A DNA stretch of 64,000 nt from Adenophora triphylla var. japonica (Eukaryota; Streptophyta; Magnoliopsida; Asterales; Campanulaceae): positions 1 to 64,000 of the forward strand of contig JAFEMH010005432.1 in NCBI GenBank assembly GCA_022495995.1, read 5' to 3'. The translations under genes and the position numbers were made by a program. The notes beneath the pieces are model-generated. The model worked only from the letters and a program-made list of their open reading frames with translations, was not told the origin of the DNA and made no database searches. This document shows, in pieces, positions 1 to 11,754 of this stretch (position 1 is its first letter; every line of letters starts with the position of its first letter).

Positions 1-1099
1 TATTTATTATTTCATTTTTTTAGATATTCATTACTTTCACTGCTCTTCCAATATGAATATCCAAAACCTTTAAAATTTGCTCTCCAAGAGTAAATTTGGA
101 ACTTTTTGGACATTCATTTTTGGGACTGATGGGGTATCATTAAGGGGAAAATCTGTGATGCTAATTAAGAACAAATTATTCATAGAAAACACGAAGCCAA
201 ACCTAAAAAAGAAAGTAAGGACAAATTATGTAGACCGAGCTAACGAAAGTTATCCTTCACAAAAGAAAAGATTTTAATTCAGCCTAAACAAAAACTCACT
301 CCACAAAATCAGCAAGTCTCAGTAGGCAAAAACTATCACATTCAAGATTTCAGAGAAACTACATTAAACATCAATACAAAATCCCTTAATCCCAAAAGCT
401 CAAAATTGAAGTAAACCCCCTTTTTAATCCAAGTTTAAATTAAGTCAATTTGATGCAAATCGCAATCAAAATGACAACATAAGCTTAAAAATCAAGTAAA
501 AACATAACTAATAATGATCAAGTTCAATGAAATATTCTTTTACCCATTCAACCATTTTTCAAAGCCGGTTTAATATAACTTTCTCCCTCTCTCCCCTAAA
601 ATGAGTGTCCTTATTTTACTAATAAAGCTACCAAATTGCTCATATGTGCATTTGTATCCTATAATGTAGACATTAATGGTATATTATGTGTACATATGCT
701 ACTAAAATGGCTGTGAACTTTCTTGAATTTCCTTTGAAAACTAGAAAATGGCACTCATTTCGGGGATATGTAGTATACTAATTATACACATTAATTAATT
801 TTACATACTATTAGCTAATAATTATTTTACTAATAAAGTTACCAAATATACTTTCTTAATTTTTTTCAACAATTATACATACACAATTACCAAATATACT
901 TTCTTAATTTTTTTTTCAACAATTATATACATAACACGCTAAGTAATTTTTTTCAAAATTAGGCAAAGATTCTTGTGAATCAATACTGAGAGAGAGAAAT
1001 CCAAGCCTGGGAGAGAGCAGAGAGAAAGAGAGCCACCGCGACCGGAGACAACGACGGCGAACCCGGCGGGCCTGCCTACGGGCAACGGCAGTAGACTCA

Positions 1100-1110
1100 G
1101 GGCGACTGCG

Positions 1111-1144
<34 letters not shown>

Positions 1145-1350
1145 GAAAGTTGAGGTGAGAGAGAGAAATCGAGTGAGAGAGAGAAAGGGATTTCGAGAGA
1201 GAGAAAGAGAGCCACTTACCGGCCGGCGACGGAGACGGCAATCTGCGAATCCGGCTTCCACCCTGGCGGAGAGACCGGCGTTTGTTCTGCGAATTATCGA
1301 TGAGAGAGAGAGAGAGCGTGAGAGGGAGAAATCGAGTGAGAGAGAGAATT
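1100..1350. repeat. GA microsatellites with GC-rich spacers
   Basis: Runs of (GA)n lie at about 1108-1140, 1150-1210 and 1300-1345, separated by GC-rich blocks that resemble each other (for example ccggcgacggagacggcaa). Open frames here encode only Arg-Glu or Ser-Leu repeats and are a composition artefact. Confidence 0.8.
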
Positions 1351-1509
1351 AAGCGTATTGACAGAAGAAATCTTACCGAAGATCACGGCGACGGCAACGG
1401 CGAGGCGCTTTGGTGGTTCCGCTTCGCGAACTGAGAGAGAGGAGAGGGCGTACGTAAAATGAAGGCGTAATTAAGAAATGGGATCTTTTTCATTATATAT
1501 AGGGCATCT

Positions 1510-1715
1510 TTACCGACGGACGTGGCCGTCGATAATACCAAGGAATTACCGACGGACATTTTTAAATTACCGACGGACTACGCGAAATTTAAAAAAAAAA
1601 TTCCCGGTAAAATAAAATTAATTTCCGTCGGTATCCGTTTGTTTTCCGTCGGTATTACCGACGGACTGGGTCCGTCGGTAAATGTCTGTCGATAAATACC
1701 CTGTTTCTAGTAGTG
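1510..1715. repeat. CACTA subterminal repeat array (ACCGACGGA motif)
   Basis: At least six copies of ACCGACGGA or its complement TCCGTCGGT lie between about 1513 and 1680, in direct and inverted orientation. They are close to the 1715 terminus. In En/Spm such motifs are bound by the transposon-encoded DNA-binding protein; that role is inferred here. Confidence 0.8.
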
Positions 1716-2892
1716 CCTGTCCTCTCCCGTCCATGTTTCATACGACGAGTTGATTCAGGCTCGGGTTGCTGAGTTGAGTGAGGTGACTCCCTTGACTAGG
1801 ATCAACAGTTTAGCTAGGGAGTATCCAGAGTTGAGCATTACGGTCAGTGATTGTTAGGAGGGAGCCGACTGAGATCCGATAAGTGGAGTATACCAACAAA
1901 GCTCGACTCCCGAAGCTTGCAGGGCTGTGGTCGGGCTAGCTACCTCCGAGGTAACCCTTTTAATTTCTCAGTATTGTCGCTTTCTCATTCTTTCTAGCTA
2001 GTCTCAAGTCTCTACTTTATTTGTGGCTGAGCTAACTCCTCTTGTTCACTCGCCTTTTCAGTCTCTTGCCATGATTGGCTTGGCTACCACTTATTGGAAA
2101 GTCGCTGTGGAGCAAGAGAGGTCAAGCTAAGACTATGCCGCCCACAAGAATGAAGAATTGGCAAAGGTGGAGGATGAGCGAGCCAAGCCGAAGGAGGAGC
2201 TTGAGAAGTTGGAAGGAGGAGCACTCCGATTTGAATAATTCCTACGATGCTTTGAAGCTTGTCAAGGACAATGAGGTGAAAGGAAGAAGCTTTGGGGCAA
2301 GGGAGAGGCCAACAAGGAGTTGGGTGAGCTCAAGGAGGAGAAGAAGAAAATGGCCGCTGATCTTGAACTGGCTACCCAACAGCTAGAGGAGGTGCCAGTC
2401 ACTTTGGCAAAGAAACAAGAGGAACTTGATGCCGCTCGTCATCAGTGGGAGGTGGATCTAGCTGGTGCCGTGAAGACTGCCAAGGAGGAGGCTGTAAAAG
2501 TTTATAAGGAGAGTGATGAACTCCACAATCAAATTACTGACAAAGCAAAGGGCTTTTTTGATGTAGGTCGAAGCCATATGGCTCGACGCATAGTGGTAGA
2601 TCCCTCAGTCGATATATCTATTGAACAGCTGGCCAAGTGGGCGTCTGAAGATCAATACAATACAGCAGCTCGCCAGGGCCATCATCTGGTGCCATACAAT
2701 GATAATGATTTGGAGCTTATTGCTCAAGATGATGAAGAGGCTGAAGCCGAAACTTGGAATCCTCCTCCTATTGCCCCTGTCAACTTCAACACCATTCTAG
2801 CCGAGCTCGAGGAGCCTGACTCACCAGCTTTTGATGGTGATACTCCGAGGCACAGATTTTCTGAGTCAGGCAAACCAATTGACCCCCAGTAG
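1716..2892 (+). pseudogene. Antisense additional gene of element A (coiled-coil ORF), truncated, one intron
   Basis: This region runs opposite to gag-pol and matches exons 2 and 3 of the antisense gene in element B. Exon 1716-1950 ends at GAG|GTAACC and the next starts after TTTTCAG at 2062, giving a 111-bp intron at the equivalent place to the 104-bp intron in B. From 2320 to 2892 one clean frame encodes 190 residues: a Lys/Glu-rich coiled coil, then a block with VGRSHMARRIVVDP and IEQLAKWASEDQY that is also present in B, and an acidic tail. A frame change occurs between 2062 and 2320. The 5' exons are cut off by the CACTA insertion. Extra antisense frames between pol and 3' LTR are known in Tat elements; their function is not known. 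Confidence 0.65.
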
Positions 2893-3771
2893 TAGGAAGA
2901 ACCTATAGAGGATCAAGTGACTACAAGCGATCAAGTGGAGGTTGACCCGTCCTCTTGAATTTAACTTTGAATGGTGATGTAATCAGACAAGTTCCAAACA
3001 TTTTTATTTTTTTTTTGCTTTTGTTAATGTTGATGCTTTGGCCCAGATTTGGGAGGCATCTTTCTCATACAATTTTGTTTACTTTAAGTCTTGGCCCGCT
3101 TTGGGAGACTTAATTTAATCGTAGCTGACTTTTCATCATTGTATGTTGTACGCTTTTGATTTCAGCATGTGTGTGTCGAGCTAGATGTAATAGGACAAAT
3201 AAGTCGTCCTAAGTTTAAGGTCGACCTGGCTTCATGGTGACCTAGTCAACCTTAGATTTGTAAGGATTTTTGTAAACGAGATTGACTCAGAGTCGAACCT
3301 GTTTAAGAGATCAAAGCTGACCAAAGGTCGAGCTGATCAGAACGAAGTCGGCCTAAGGTCAGACTTGTTAATAGGGTACAGCTGATTAAGGATCGAGCTA
3401 ATTAGAATGAAGATGACTAAGATTCGAGCTCGTTAGGACGTAGTCAACTGAGAGTCGGACTTGTTAAAGGAACAAAACTGATTATGAATCGAGTTTATTA
3501 AAACGGAGCTGACTAAGAATCGAGCCCGTTGAACAAAGTCGACTAAGAGTCAGACTTGTTAGAGGAACAAAGCTGATTAAGAATCGAGCTTGTCAAAATG
3601 AAGCTGACTAAGAGTCGAGCTTGTTGAAATTAGTGTAGCACAATGTTTGGTCTAATAGAACTGTGATTTTTTATTGAAGTAGGAACATGCTTACATCAAA
3701 TGGAAATCTAGCACTATGACAAGTTCAAATTCGGAAAATGCCTTAACTTTGAACTGAACTAGGGACTTGAA
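2893..3771 (-). repeat. Element A 3' untranslated region with degenerate tandem repeats
   Basis: Between integrase and the antisense gene there is no gene. From about 3270 to 3645 the sequence repeats a degenerate unit of roughly 30-60 bp of the kind gactaagagtcgagcttgtt. Element B has the same motif family at 31590-31900 in the opposite genomic orientation. Variable tandem repeats in this place are known for Tat elements such as Retand and Ogre. Confidence 0.7.
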
Positions 3772-5060
3772 CTAGAAGTAGTACTTGATGAGGTGAGTGG
3801 CGTGCCATGGATGCTTCAACTCCTCACCATCTGGATGAGCTATCATGTAAGTCCCCTCCTTGATGACTCGAGTAACAATATAAGGACCTTCCCAGTTAGG
3901 AGATAGCTTATTCTGTTGGGTTCTCCTTCCCGTCGCTTTGATCTTTCTCAACACATGATCTCCTACTTGAAATGATCTTGTTTTCACTTTCTTGTCGTGG
4001 TAACTCTTTGTCCGCTGCTTGTAGTTGACCATTCGAAGATAGGCAGTATCTCGCTTCTCGTCGATCAGATCCAAGTCGATCAATCTGTTGATATCATTCT
4101 GTTCTTGATCAAAGAATGTCACTCGCTGTAGGAAACCTCAACTCACCGGGAGCCATGGCCTTCCGACCCGTATGCTAGAGCGAATGGGATTTCCCAGTAG
4201 GCCCCCGAGTGGTTGTGCGAACTGCCCAAAGAGCAAGGGGGAGTTCGTCCAACCAGTTGCTGCGTCGACCTACCAGGCCTGTCTTTAGTGAAGATAGGAC
4301 TAGCTTATTCGCTGCTTCAGCTTGCCCATTTCCTTGAGGATATGCAACGGATGACCGACAATGCTTTGACCCCACTCTATTCATTTCTTCTTCGAAGGCT
4401 ACGAGAACCGTAACCCATTATATGAAACTATAGCTCGAGGGATCCCAAATCGACACCCGATGAAGTCGTGTATGAAGTTGATGGCGTTCTCCTCTCGTGA
4501 TGCAAGCTAGTGGCTTTGCTTCGACCCACTTGGTGAAATAATCAATGGCGACGATCGCATACTTGCAATTTCCCGGGCGGGAGGAAGGGTCCAATTAAGT
4601 CGACTCCCCACATATCGAATGGCCAAGCAACGATCACCGGAGTTTGTTCCGTTGTGGGCATATGAGGTAGGTTGGCAAACCTTTGACATTGGTCACATTG
4701 CTGTACAAAGTCATGAGTGTCGCCTCATATGCGGCCAATAATACCCCAAAGTGATCAATTTGTCGGCTAGAGTCCCGCCCCCGGTGTCCACCACAAATTC
4801 CACCGCGCACTTCATGCATTAATCGGGTGATCCCCGAGGGTGAATACACTTCAACAAAGGGTCTAGTGTACGATCTCCCGAATAGCATGCCTCCTTGGAT
4901 AACATATCTCGGGGCTTTCTTCTTGATGGCTCGAGCTTTCTTCTCGTCTCCCGGGAGCTCGCCACTTTCCAGTACGCCTTCATTTCCTCGATCCAACACT
5001 TGTTATAAACCCAGCTTCCTTGAAGTGTCCTCCACACACCGAATTTGAACTCTTTCATAT
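3772..5060 (-). pseudogene. Integrase of element A (broken)
   Basis: Retroviral-type integrase that would insert element cDNA. On the minus strand, a His/Cys zinc-binding region is recognisable around 4680-4810 (HFG followed by remnants of the CDQC-type motif). Core fragments follow, including the VAYPQGNGQAEA segment near 4320 that carries the conserved glutamate region. The C-terminal domain in 3772-4122 ends with HPWHATHLIKYYF, which element B shares. At least three frames are needed to read it, with breaks near 4130, 4390 and 4640. Non-functional as it stands. Confidence 0.8.
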
Positions 5061-5600
5061 GCCGGGCTCTCCGTAAGAGATGGGTTCTTCATGTGGCTCG
5101 TTTGAAGTAGCCGAGCTTTGAGAGCAAGTCGGCCAACTCATTGTCTTCTCGACCAATCCTTTGGATTTCCCAAAACTCTAAGTCTTTTGTCGGTTCCTTC
5201 ACCCTGTGTCGTGGTATTTCGACTAAGGTGGAATTTAGTACCTCATACTCGCCTCTAACCTGGTTGACTATTAGTTGGGAATCACAAGATGCCATGATTT
5301 TAGTCGCTCCAAAGCACTTGGCGTATTCGATGGCCGCTACTAAGGCTTCATACTCCGCCTAGTTATTGGATGCGTCAAACTTGAACCTCAACGACTCCTC
5401 ATATACTATCCTGCACTGCTCGATCGTAACAATCCCAGCTTCCACCGACATTCTTTGTAGCCGACCCATCTCGAATAGACCTTCCAACAATCATCGGGTA
5501 GAGAAGTGACGAGCTAGGACTCTTGTTCCTTTCCCTTAGCTTTTTCTTTCGAACTCGCACCTCGCCGTCCTCCTTGGTGAACGTAAGCTCGACCAAGAAG
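5061..5600 (-). pseudogene. Second (archaeal-type) RNase H domain of element A
   Basis: Fragments on the minus strand resemble the additional RNase H typical of Tat elements: a DGSATKNVGG start near 5470, CDSQLIVNQVRGEYEV near 5270, and REDNELADLLSKL near 5130. These correspond to the catalytic Asp-containing regions of this fold. The frame changes at least twice. Having this domain as well as the normal RNase H at 5622-6146 marks the lineage as Tat. Confidence 0.65.
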
Positions 5601-5621
5601 TCTCGCCAAGGCTTCGAGCCT

Positions 5622-6800
5622 TCATCGCCTTTCGAGGTCGATACTCGATGTCGAATTCCGTGAGGGCAATTGAACCAATTGAGTAAGCGACACGAACTCT
5701 CCCGGCTTGTGCAAGATTTTTCTCAAGGGTGCATTTGTGAGCACTACGATAGGATGATCCAGAAATAAGCTCGCAGCCTTTCTTGAAGCTACGACTAAGG
5801 CATAGGCGACCTTCTCAAGATTGTAATATCTTCCTCCACATCTCGATAGGGCCTTGCTAACATAGTACACGGGCTTTTGAAGCCCTTCCTCTTCTCGAAC
5901 CAGAACTGCAGCAACTGCTTTATCCCCCACAGATAGATATATGAACAGAGTCTCTCCAGTGGTCGGGTTACTCAATAGAGGTGGAGTAGCGAGGTAATCC
6001 TTGAGTTGTTGGAACGACGAATGACATTCGGCCGTCCACTCAAAATTTTTCATCCCCCTCAAAGCTTTGAAGAAGGGGCGAGACCTTTCCGCCGATTTAG
6101 ATATGAAGCGACCTAGGGCTGCCACTCTTCCATTAAGTCGCTGCATCTCTTTTGACCTTAATCGGTGGGCTCCTGCATGTCGACTAGAGCCTTGATCTTT
6201 TCTGGGTTTGCCTCTATTCCTTATTGTGAAACCATAAATCCAAGGAATTTACCCGCTGCTACATCAAAAACACATTTGCTGGGATTAAGCTTCATGTCAT
6301 TTACTCGCAGGTTGGCGAACGTTTCCTTTAGGTCGACCACATGACGTCCGGTCTTTGTTTTGATGACCATATCGTCGACGTAGGCCTCCATGTTTCGGCC
6401 AATCTCGTGAAGCAAAGACCTTGTTGACCATACGCCGGTAGGTCGCTTCCCGCGTTTTTTAACCCAAATGGCATCATGGTATAACAAGATGCCTCCAATG
6501 CTTGAAAAGTCAGTCTTCACGATGTCATCCTCATGCATCTTGATCCGATGATAGCTTCGAATAGGCATCTAGAGAGCTGAGGGTAGAGTGGCCAGCAATG
6601 GAATCAACAAGCTTGTCAATTCTAGGGAGAGGATAGCTATCTTTTGGGCGAGGTGCAAGGTTGAGATTGGTGAAGTCGACGCACATTCTCCACTTGCCAT
6701 TTGACTTCTTCACCATTACCACATTGGCTAGCCAGGTTGTATGTGTGGCCTCCTTGATTATACCTGCACGCAAGAGTTTTTGTACCTCGCTTTATGACCT
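5622..6800 (-). pseudogene. Reverse transcriptase and first RNase H of element A (broken)
   Basis: Reverse transcriptase is read in 6531-6773 (NGKWRMCVDF, then the LDAYS region) and 6221-6568, where the catalytic YVDD box is present within MEAYVDDMVIK. RNase H follows in 5622-6146 (FEWTAECHSSFQQLKDYL start, VYYVSKALS motif). Frames shift near 6550, near 6420-6480 upstream of YVDD, and near 6150-6220. All blocks are collinear with element B. Inactive. Confidence 0.8.
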
Positions 6801-7475
6801 CCTCCCTTGTCACGAGCGAAGCTTCTTAATTTCCGGGGTCTCGGGATTTATGGCCGGGTTGACCTCCATTCTCGTGAACAAATGACCTCTTCCTTGATCC
6901 CTTTCATATCTTCTACTCGCCACGCAAAGACGTCATTGCTTTCTTTGAGTAGTTCGACGATTTCAAACCTTTCCTCGGGTGACACTGCCTAACTGGATTT
7001 TCTCGCTTCTGGGTAGGAAGGATTCGTAATTACTTTCCAACTCGTCCACAGCCTCTAACTCGGACCATCTCTAAATTGTAGGGTTTCAACGATGATCTCT
7101 CGACCCTCTCGTCTTTCTGCGGCCCCCAAGTGGGGAGCTTCTCGGCAATCATCTCATCCAGCTTATGCAAGTCTAGCGGTGGTGGCCCCTTGAGTTATTG
7201 TCGATCTGGAGGCATAGCTTGCCTATGGAGACTTGGTCGACCATAACTGTATCCGGATCGACCATGGTGGTTTCAGAGTGACGTGTCGACTCAGTCATGA
7301 TCTCGTCATGTGAGCGATAGGTCGACTCTTCCACGATGGTGATTGTAGATAGTCGAGTAGTTTTGGTGACTAACTGAGATAACTTTAAGTATCCTTCCGC
7401 AGTTTCAATCTCCAGTTCCCTCTTCTTTCTCTCTCGAAGGACGTGATCAAGATACGCTTGAGCTGTGCCTTGCAC
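6801..7475 (-). pseudogene. Pre-reverse-transcriptase linker of element A; protease segment deleted
   Basis: The 7173-7475 frame (AYLDHVLRERKKRELEIE...) matches the stretch that follows the protease in element B. In B about 400 bp encoding the aspartic protease (active site LLVDTGA) separate this stretch from gag. In A the gag end joins it directly at about 7500-7525, so the protease is gone. The remaining 6801-7170 is collinear with B and broken by stops. Confidence 0.6.
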
Positions 7476-7489
7476 ACAGCCGACTCCAG

Positions 7490-9531
7490 CTAGTGTGGGG
7501 AATTTAACTCGTTGATGTGGCTCCTTGGTAGCACATGTGGGGCTTTGTTGAGCTGAAAAATCTTGTGCTTGATGGCGGTGTTGCTGGCTTGCTCAGTAAT
7601 AATACCCAGATTCAGTCTAGGCTGCCTTGGCTCTGGGTGTCCTCCTCCAGGTCGTTCTCCACCACCTGCTTGGGGTCTTTTTACATATGTGTCGAGCCTT
7701 CCCTGGTCGACCATCCTTTGAATGATACGCTTCAAACTCATACAATCCTCTGTAGTATGGCCTATATCCTTGTGATAATCACAATACTTGTTGTTGTCCC
7801 TTCTGAACTTATTGGCCGGGTTCATAGGGGCAGGTGGGGCTAGCTCGACTGCATTCATTATATCTGTTCGACTCGCCATTAGGGGAGTGAAAACTTCGGG
7901 CACCTTCTCAGTTGCCCTGGTTCTTTTCTTACCATTCTTATTCTTTCCCCCATTCTTGGCTGAGTCCTTCTTGTCATCCGCGACCTCAACCTTGGGGCTT
8001 TTCCCATTCTTCTTTTCTTTTCTTTCCTCGGCCAGAGCTACATTGTAGGCCTTCTCAAATAACTCTTGGCGAGTAGTGACTGTTCGAACTGTCAGCTCGT
8101 AGTCCATATCCAAAGAAGTAATTCCACTCCTAAAACAGTTGATCACCTCTCTGTCTGTGAGGTCCTTCTCGATCTTGTCGACCATCTCCTTAAATTTGGT
8201 GTAATAGCTCATTGAGCTTTCATTTTTCCCTTGCACCAAGTTGTTCAGATCGGTGACTGTTATCTTCCTAGCCCCCGCAATGCGTTCCAAAAATTTAGTC
8301 CTCATATATGACCAAGTTTGTGATACTGAACCCTTGCTAAACCATTAAGCCAAGTAAGGGTTGCCCCCTGAGTGTGGCCGGTAAGTGCCTTGCACATCAT
8401 GTCGTCCTCGTGGGAGACAAAGCAAATGGTAGCCTCCAAGTGTTGTATATGGCTTTTGGCGTTAGTCACTCCCGAGTATTTTTCCAATGCGGTACCGAAA
8501 CCTAGCGGAGGTCGACGATCGAGTAGATCTTTGGCCAATGGACGGAGAGCAAATTCCTTGTGCTCATTCTTTCCAGTACTCTCCTTCTTCTCAGCCTCCC
8601 ACTGTTCGAACTTCTTCTTCCAAAGGAGCCACTCCCTAGCGTCGGGCCTGTCGTCCCTAGGATGGGAGACATCATTCGACCTTTGCTTCTCTTCCTGGTG
8701 ATTCTCTCTCCCAGAATTGGCTTTATGTCTTTCGCTTCTAGGGGGAGTTATTCCTATGTCCCTCCTGTCCCTGTGGGATGGTGACCTCACAGACTGAGTT
8801 GGCGACCTGCGCCTATCGTCTCTCAGTGGCGACCTGCGCCTATCATTCCTGGGTGGCGACCTGCGCCTTGCTTCTCTTATTGGCGACCTGCGCCCATTCC
8901 TTTCCCGGTGGGATTGAGACCTTTGTATTCTAGCTGGTGATCTACGCATGCTTCAATTGGCCTCTAGCTGTGTCCTCAGGTCCGACTGAGCTTCCTGCTC
9001 CCTGTTTCTGTTGAGATTGGCCCTGAGATCATCACTTGGGACATGAATGGACGATTGAAACCGCACCACCATCCTCTGCTCAACATTCTGTCCTACAGTC
9101 TCCTTTGGCCGAGCACTCCTAGCATGCTCCCTGTTTGAAACTTGAGATGGAGCCACCCTCTCAGACCTTCTATCCACCTGCTTCGCATCCTCCATTGCTA
9201 ATAACTCAGCCAGAATCTGAGCTTGCTCCAACAGCATCTCCTTTCTACTCAGGGCGTTGGATGAGGGACCTGGCCTGTTTCCAGCGTTCATCTGCCCAGT
9301 TGGACGCTTTGGAGAAGGTGGAACTCCTTGTCCCTCCATAGGCCGCTTATCTCTCCTTCTGTCGGGCAATCCCCTTCCATCAGCCACACTGTTAGATCGC
9401 GTTGCCCTAGCGTGTTGACGCGGTGGAGGGGGAGGAGGTAAATTAGCGTTTCTAATGTTTGCATTTGCATTATTGTTTCCTTCTTCGTGCCCGAGTGAGG
9501 CTTCAGATACATGTCCCTCCGAAGTTACCAT
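7490..9531 (-). pseudogene. gag of element A (stop codon plus frameshift)
   Basis: Structural capsid polyprotein. It starts at 9531 with MVTSEGHVSEASLG, nearly the same as element B. A Pro-rich stretch follows, then an Arg/Ser-rich region with repeats of the RRRSP type near 8800-8940, then the capsid-like part, and a Tat-type zinc knuckle CDYHKDIGHTTEDC near 7745. An in-frame TGA at 8953-8955 and a frameshift near 8303 break it; otherwise all parts are present, about 680 codons. The 7490-8305 part is clean over 271 codons, so decay is moderate. Confidence 0.85.
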
Positions 9532-9574
9532 GATTGCAGGTTGATAAGACTTTCGAGGTCAAGTTATGCACGCG

Positions 9575-9595
9575 TTTCCGACAATGGAACCAAAC
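9575..9595 (-). other. Primer-binding site of element A
   Basis: On the minus strand, just inside the LTR end, lies TGGTTCCATTGTCGGAAAC. Elements B and C have TGGTTCCATTGCCGGGAAAC and TGGTTCTATTGCCGGGAACG at the same place. The pattern resembles the complement of a tRNA-Asp 3' end, a primer type used by Tat/Athila elements. The tRNA identity is inferred. Confidence 0.6.
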
Positions 9596-9797
9596 TGATG
9601 CCGCAGGAAATGTGCTTATCAATCTTCCTCCACGTGGCAGGACTGATCACTTGGCTCCTTGACCTGAAAACCAGAACCCATGACTAGCCGGATGTGTCTC
9701 CGGCTTAGACCCTCGGGCGTGAGAGTAAGTACTTGAAGATTGGAGAACAAAAATGTATTGAACAAATGAGTATTCAGATAACAAAAATTGCAGTTAC
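9596..9797 (-). repeat. 5' LTR of element A, first part
   Basis: The LTR end on the minus strand is ...CAGCATCA-like, read as TGATGCCGCAGG on the plus strand at 9596. It aligns with the last 200 bases of B's LTR, including the ACTCTCACGCCCGAG and CGGAGACACATCCGG blocks. It stops at GTTAC, where a nested element is inserted; the other part resumes at 11755. Confidence 0.85.
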
Positions 9798-11749
9798 TGA
9801 ATGAACGCTCGCCGAAAAAAATAGGAGTCGCCACGCTGTTTTAAGAGGAAACATTGAAAACTTTTTTAGGAGAAAATGGGTTCGGGGGTCAAGTTACGTG
9901 TTGGGAAGAACCGAGAGTTCACCCAACACGCCTCGTCCATAGACGAGTCTTTCTATTGTTCAACATTCAATTCATTCATGTGTGTGTGCAAATATGTGTG
10001 ACAAGATATGTATAATATGCATTTTAATGCTTTGTTTTATTGCTCAAAGAAATGAATTACAACTTGTGAGTCATTTAATTCAAAAGACCACCACCTGATT
10101 ACATAGGAATGAAACAACTTACAACTGAAAAATAACCAGTTGCAGATAGGCCAAGTATGTCGCACGACGCAGGACCGCGAATGGCCAGTTGTGTCGCGGG
10201 ACATACTCCGCCATCTGCAGGGGTTTTACAATCAATGAATTACAGAACAATAAAAATGACAATCCGAGATTAACGAATAAAAATAAACCCAGGTCCCAAC
10301 GACCTCAAAGAGATCCAAGCTTATATGAACGTGGATATGAGACGATCCACGCTCACCTTAGCATAATTCGTGCACAACGCACATAATCACATGAACCAAA
10401 CAAATATCATCACCACAATAAACATATAAGACATATCCCAACGACCAGAGCATACAACATGCTAAATGGAAATTGTAACAAAGCCAGAATAATTAGGTTC
10501 TACACCACAAGCATTTTAAACAACGACAAAACACACTACGCAGATGAGAAACAGAACCACCAAATGAAATAGAGCATACTACATGTTAAATTTAAGTTGT
10601 AACAAAACCAATCACCCAGATTCTACATCACAGCAACATCAAGCCACGGCAGTTGCAATACGCAGAAAAACAGAGAGAGAGAGAGAGTAAGGTTGAGATT
10701 TGTTACCCTCGTAGTGTCCTCAAATTCGATACCATGTTAGGTATCAAATTCTTCAATTCAGCGTCGGGAACAGGATTCGAAACTCACATATTGAAGATAT
10801 TGTGAGGCTTCAGCGCTGGAACAGGGGCGGACTGGAGATCTGGAACAACAGAGGACGACGTCGGTTTCGGGATAGAGAGTAGAACACGGTGAGGGAGATT
10901 GAGGTCTGATTGGGTTTCGATTTAGCCGGAGAAGATGGTGGAGTGGTGGTGGTTAACGGTGTTGGATCTAGAAATAGGGGCGGTGTTGTCGTCGGACTTG
11001 GAGGGAATCGATAGGAACGGTAGAGGCGGTTGTGGTTGTAGTTGGAGGTAGAGAGGTTGAGAACGGTGGGGGAGATTGAAAGGTGTGTGGGTCGCCGGCG
11101 AAGGGGAACGGTGAGGAAGGGGTTGTTGGAGGTGGAGAGCGGCGGTGGACGATTGGGTTGGCATTTGTTGGGGGTAGGGAGATAGAGGAAAAGGTGAGGA
11201 GGATTAAGGGGAGAGGGTAGGTTGGGCTAGGTTTTGACCGGAGATTGTTTGGTGAGGGGGACGGTTGGGAAGTTTGGCCGGAGAGATGGGAGGAGGCCGG
11301 GTTTGCGTATAGAGAGAGAGAGAGGAGAGAGAAAGCTGAGCATTGTGTGTGTTGTCTGTGTGTGAGAAATGAGTCCCCCCCCCTTGCAAATGAACGAATA
11401 TTGTATTTAAATGCTGGTTTGGGATTGGAATTTAATGTCGCACGACCTCCTGCTCCGCTTTTCCATGGCTCAATATGTCGCACGACGGAACGAACCGATA
11501 ACCGTTTCTGGCGTTAGAAACTGGTTCTGGAACATTCCGGTCTAATTGCTTAAAGCTCCAAAGCCAATAATTCCTTGTAGGTCCTTTTGTCCGGGAAAAA
11601 TACTAAAATATACTTCCTTCGCGAGAAACTTATAAAATGTTTTCGGAAGTCTCGGAATGGACTGGGAATTTACCAAAACGCCCCTTAGTGCAATTTTATC
11701 ACATTAAAATGCACCTAAAAGGGTCGCGAATTGGATTGGCGTACTTACA
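9798..11749. mobile_element. Solo-LTR-like insertion, 1952 bp, inside the LTR of element A
   Basis: The insert starts TGAATGAACG and ends GTACTTACA, so it has the TG...CA ends of an LTR. It is flanked by a perfect 5-bp target duplication GTTAC (9793-9797 and 11750-11754). The host LTR matches element B on both sides, which confirms the boundaries. No primer-binding site, gag or pol frame lies inside, so it is best read as a solo LTR or a very small non-autonomous LTR element. The open frames at 10922-11517 are low-complexity Pro/Ser/Thr-rich and I do not treat them as genes. Confidence 0.75.
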
Positions 11750-11754
11750 GTTAC

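Larger units (their letters stand above)
1..1715. mobile_element. CACTA (En/Spm) transposon, right end; rest lies left of the window
   Basis: Read on the minus strand from 1715, the sequence begins CACTACTAGAAACAGGG, the classic CACTA-superfamily terminus. The next 200 bases hold many copies of ACCGACGGA in both orientations, as expected of the subterminal repeats that bind CACTA transposase. The same block of sequence then turns directly into a Tat retrotransposon antisense exon at 1716, so 1715/1716 is an insertion boundary. No second CACTA terminus is seen in 1-1500, so the element continues leftward. No transposase reading frame is visible in this part; 1-900 is AT-rich with nothing recognisable. 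The three-base target duplication cannot be tested here. Confidence 0.85.

Noticed and set aside
916..1352. Overlapping frames rich in Arg-Glu or Ser-Leu
   Set aside because: Direct translation of GA/CT microsatellites in the CACTA end.
10922..11517. Pro/Ser/Thr-rich frames on both strands in the solo-LTR-like insert
   Set aside because: Several frames open at once, low complexity, no motif; GC-rich composition explains them.
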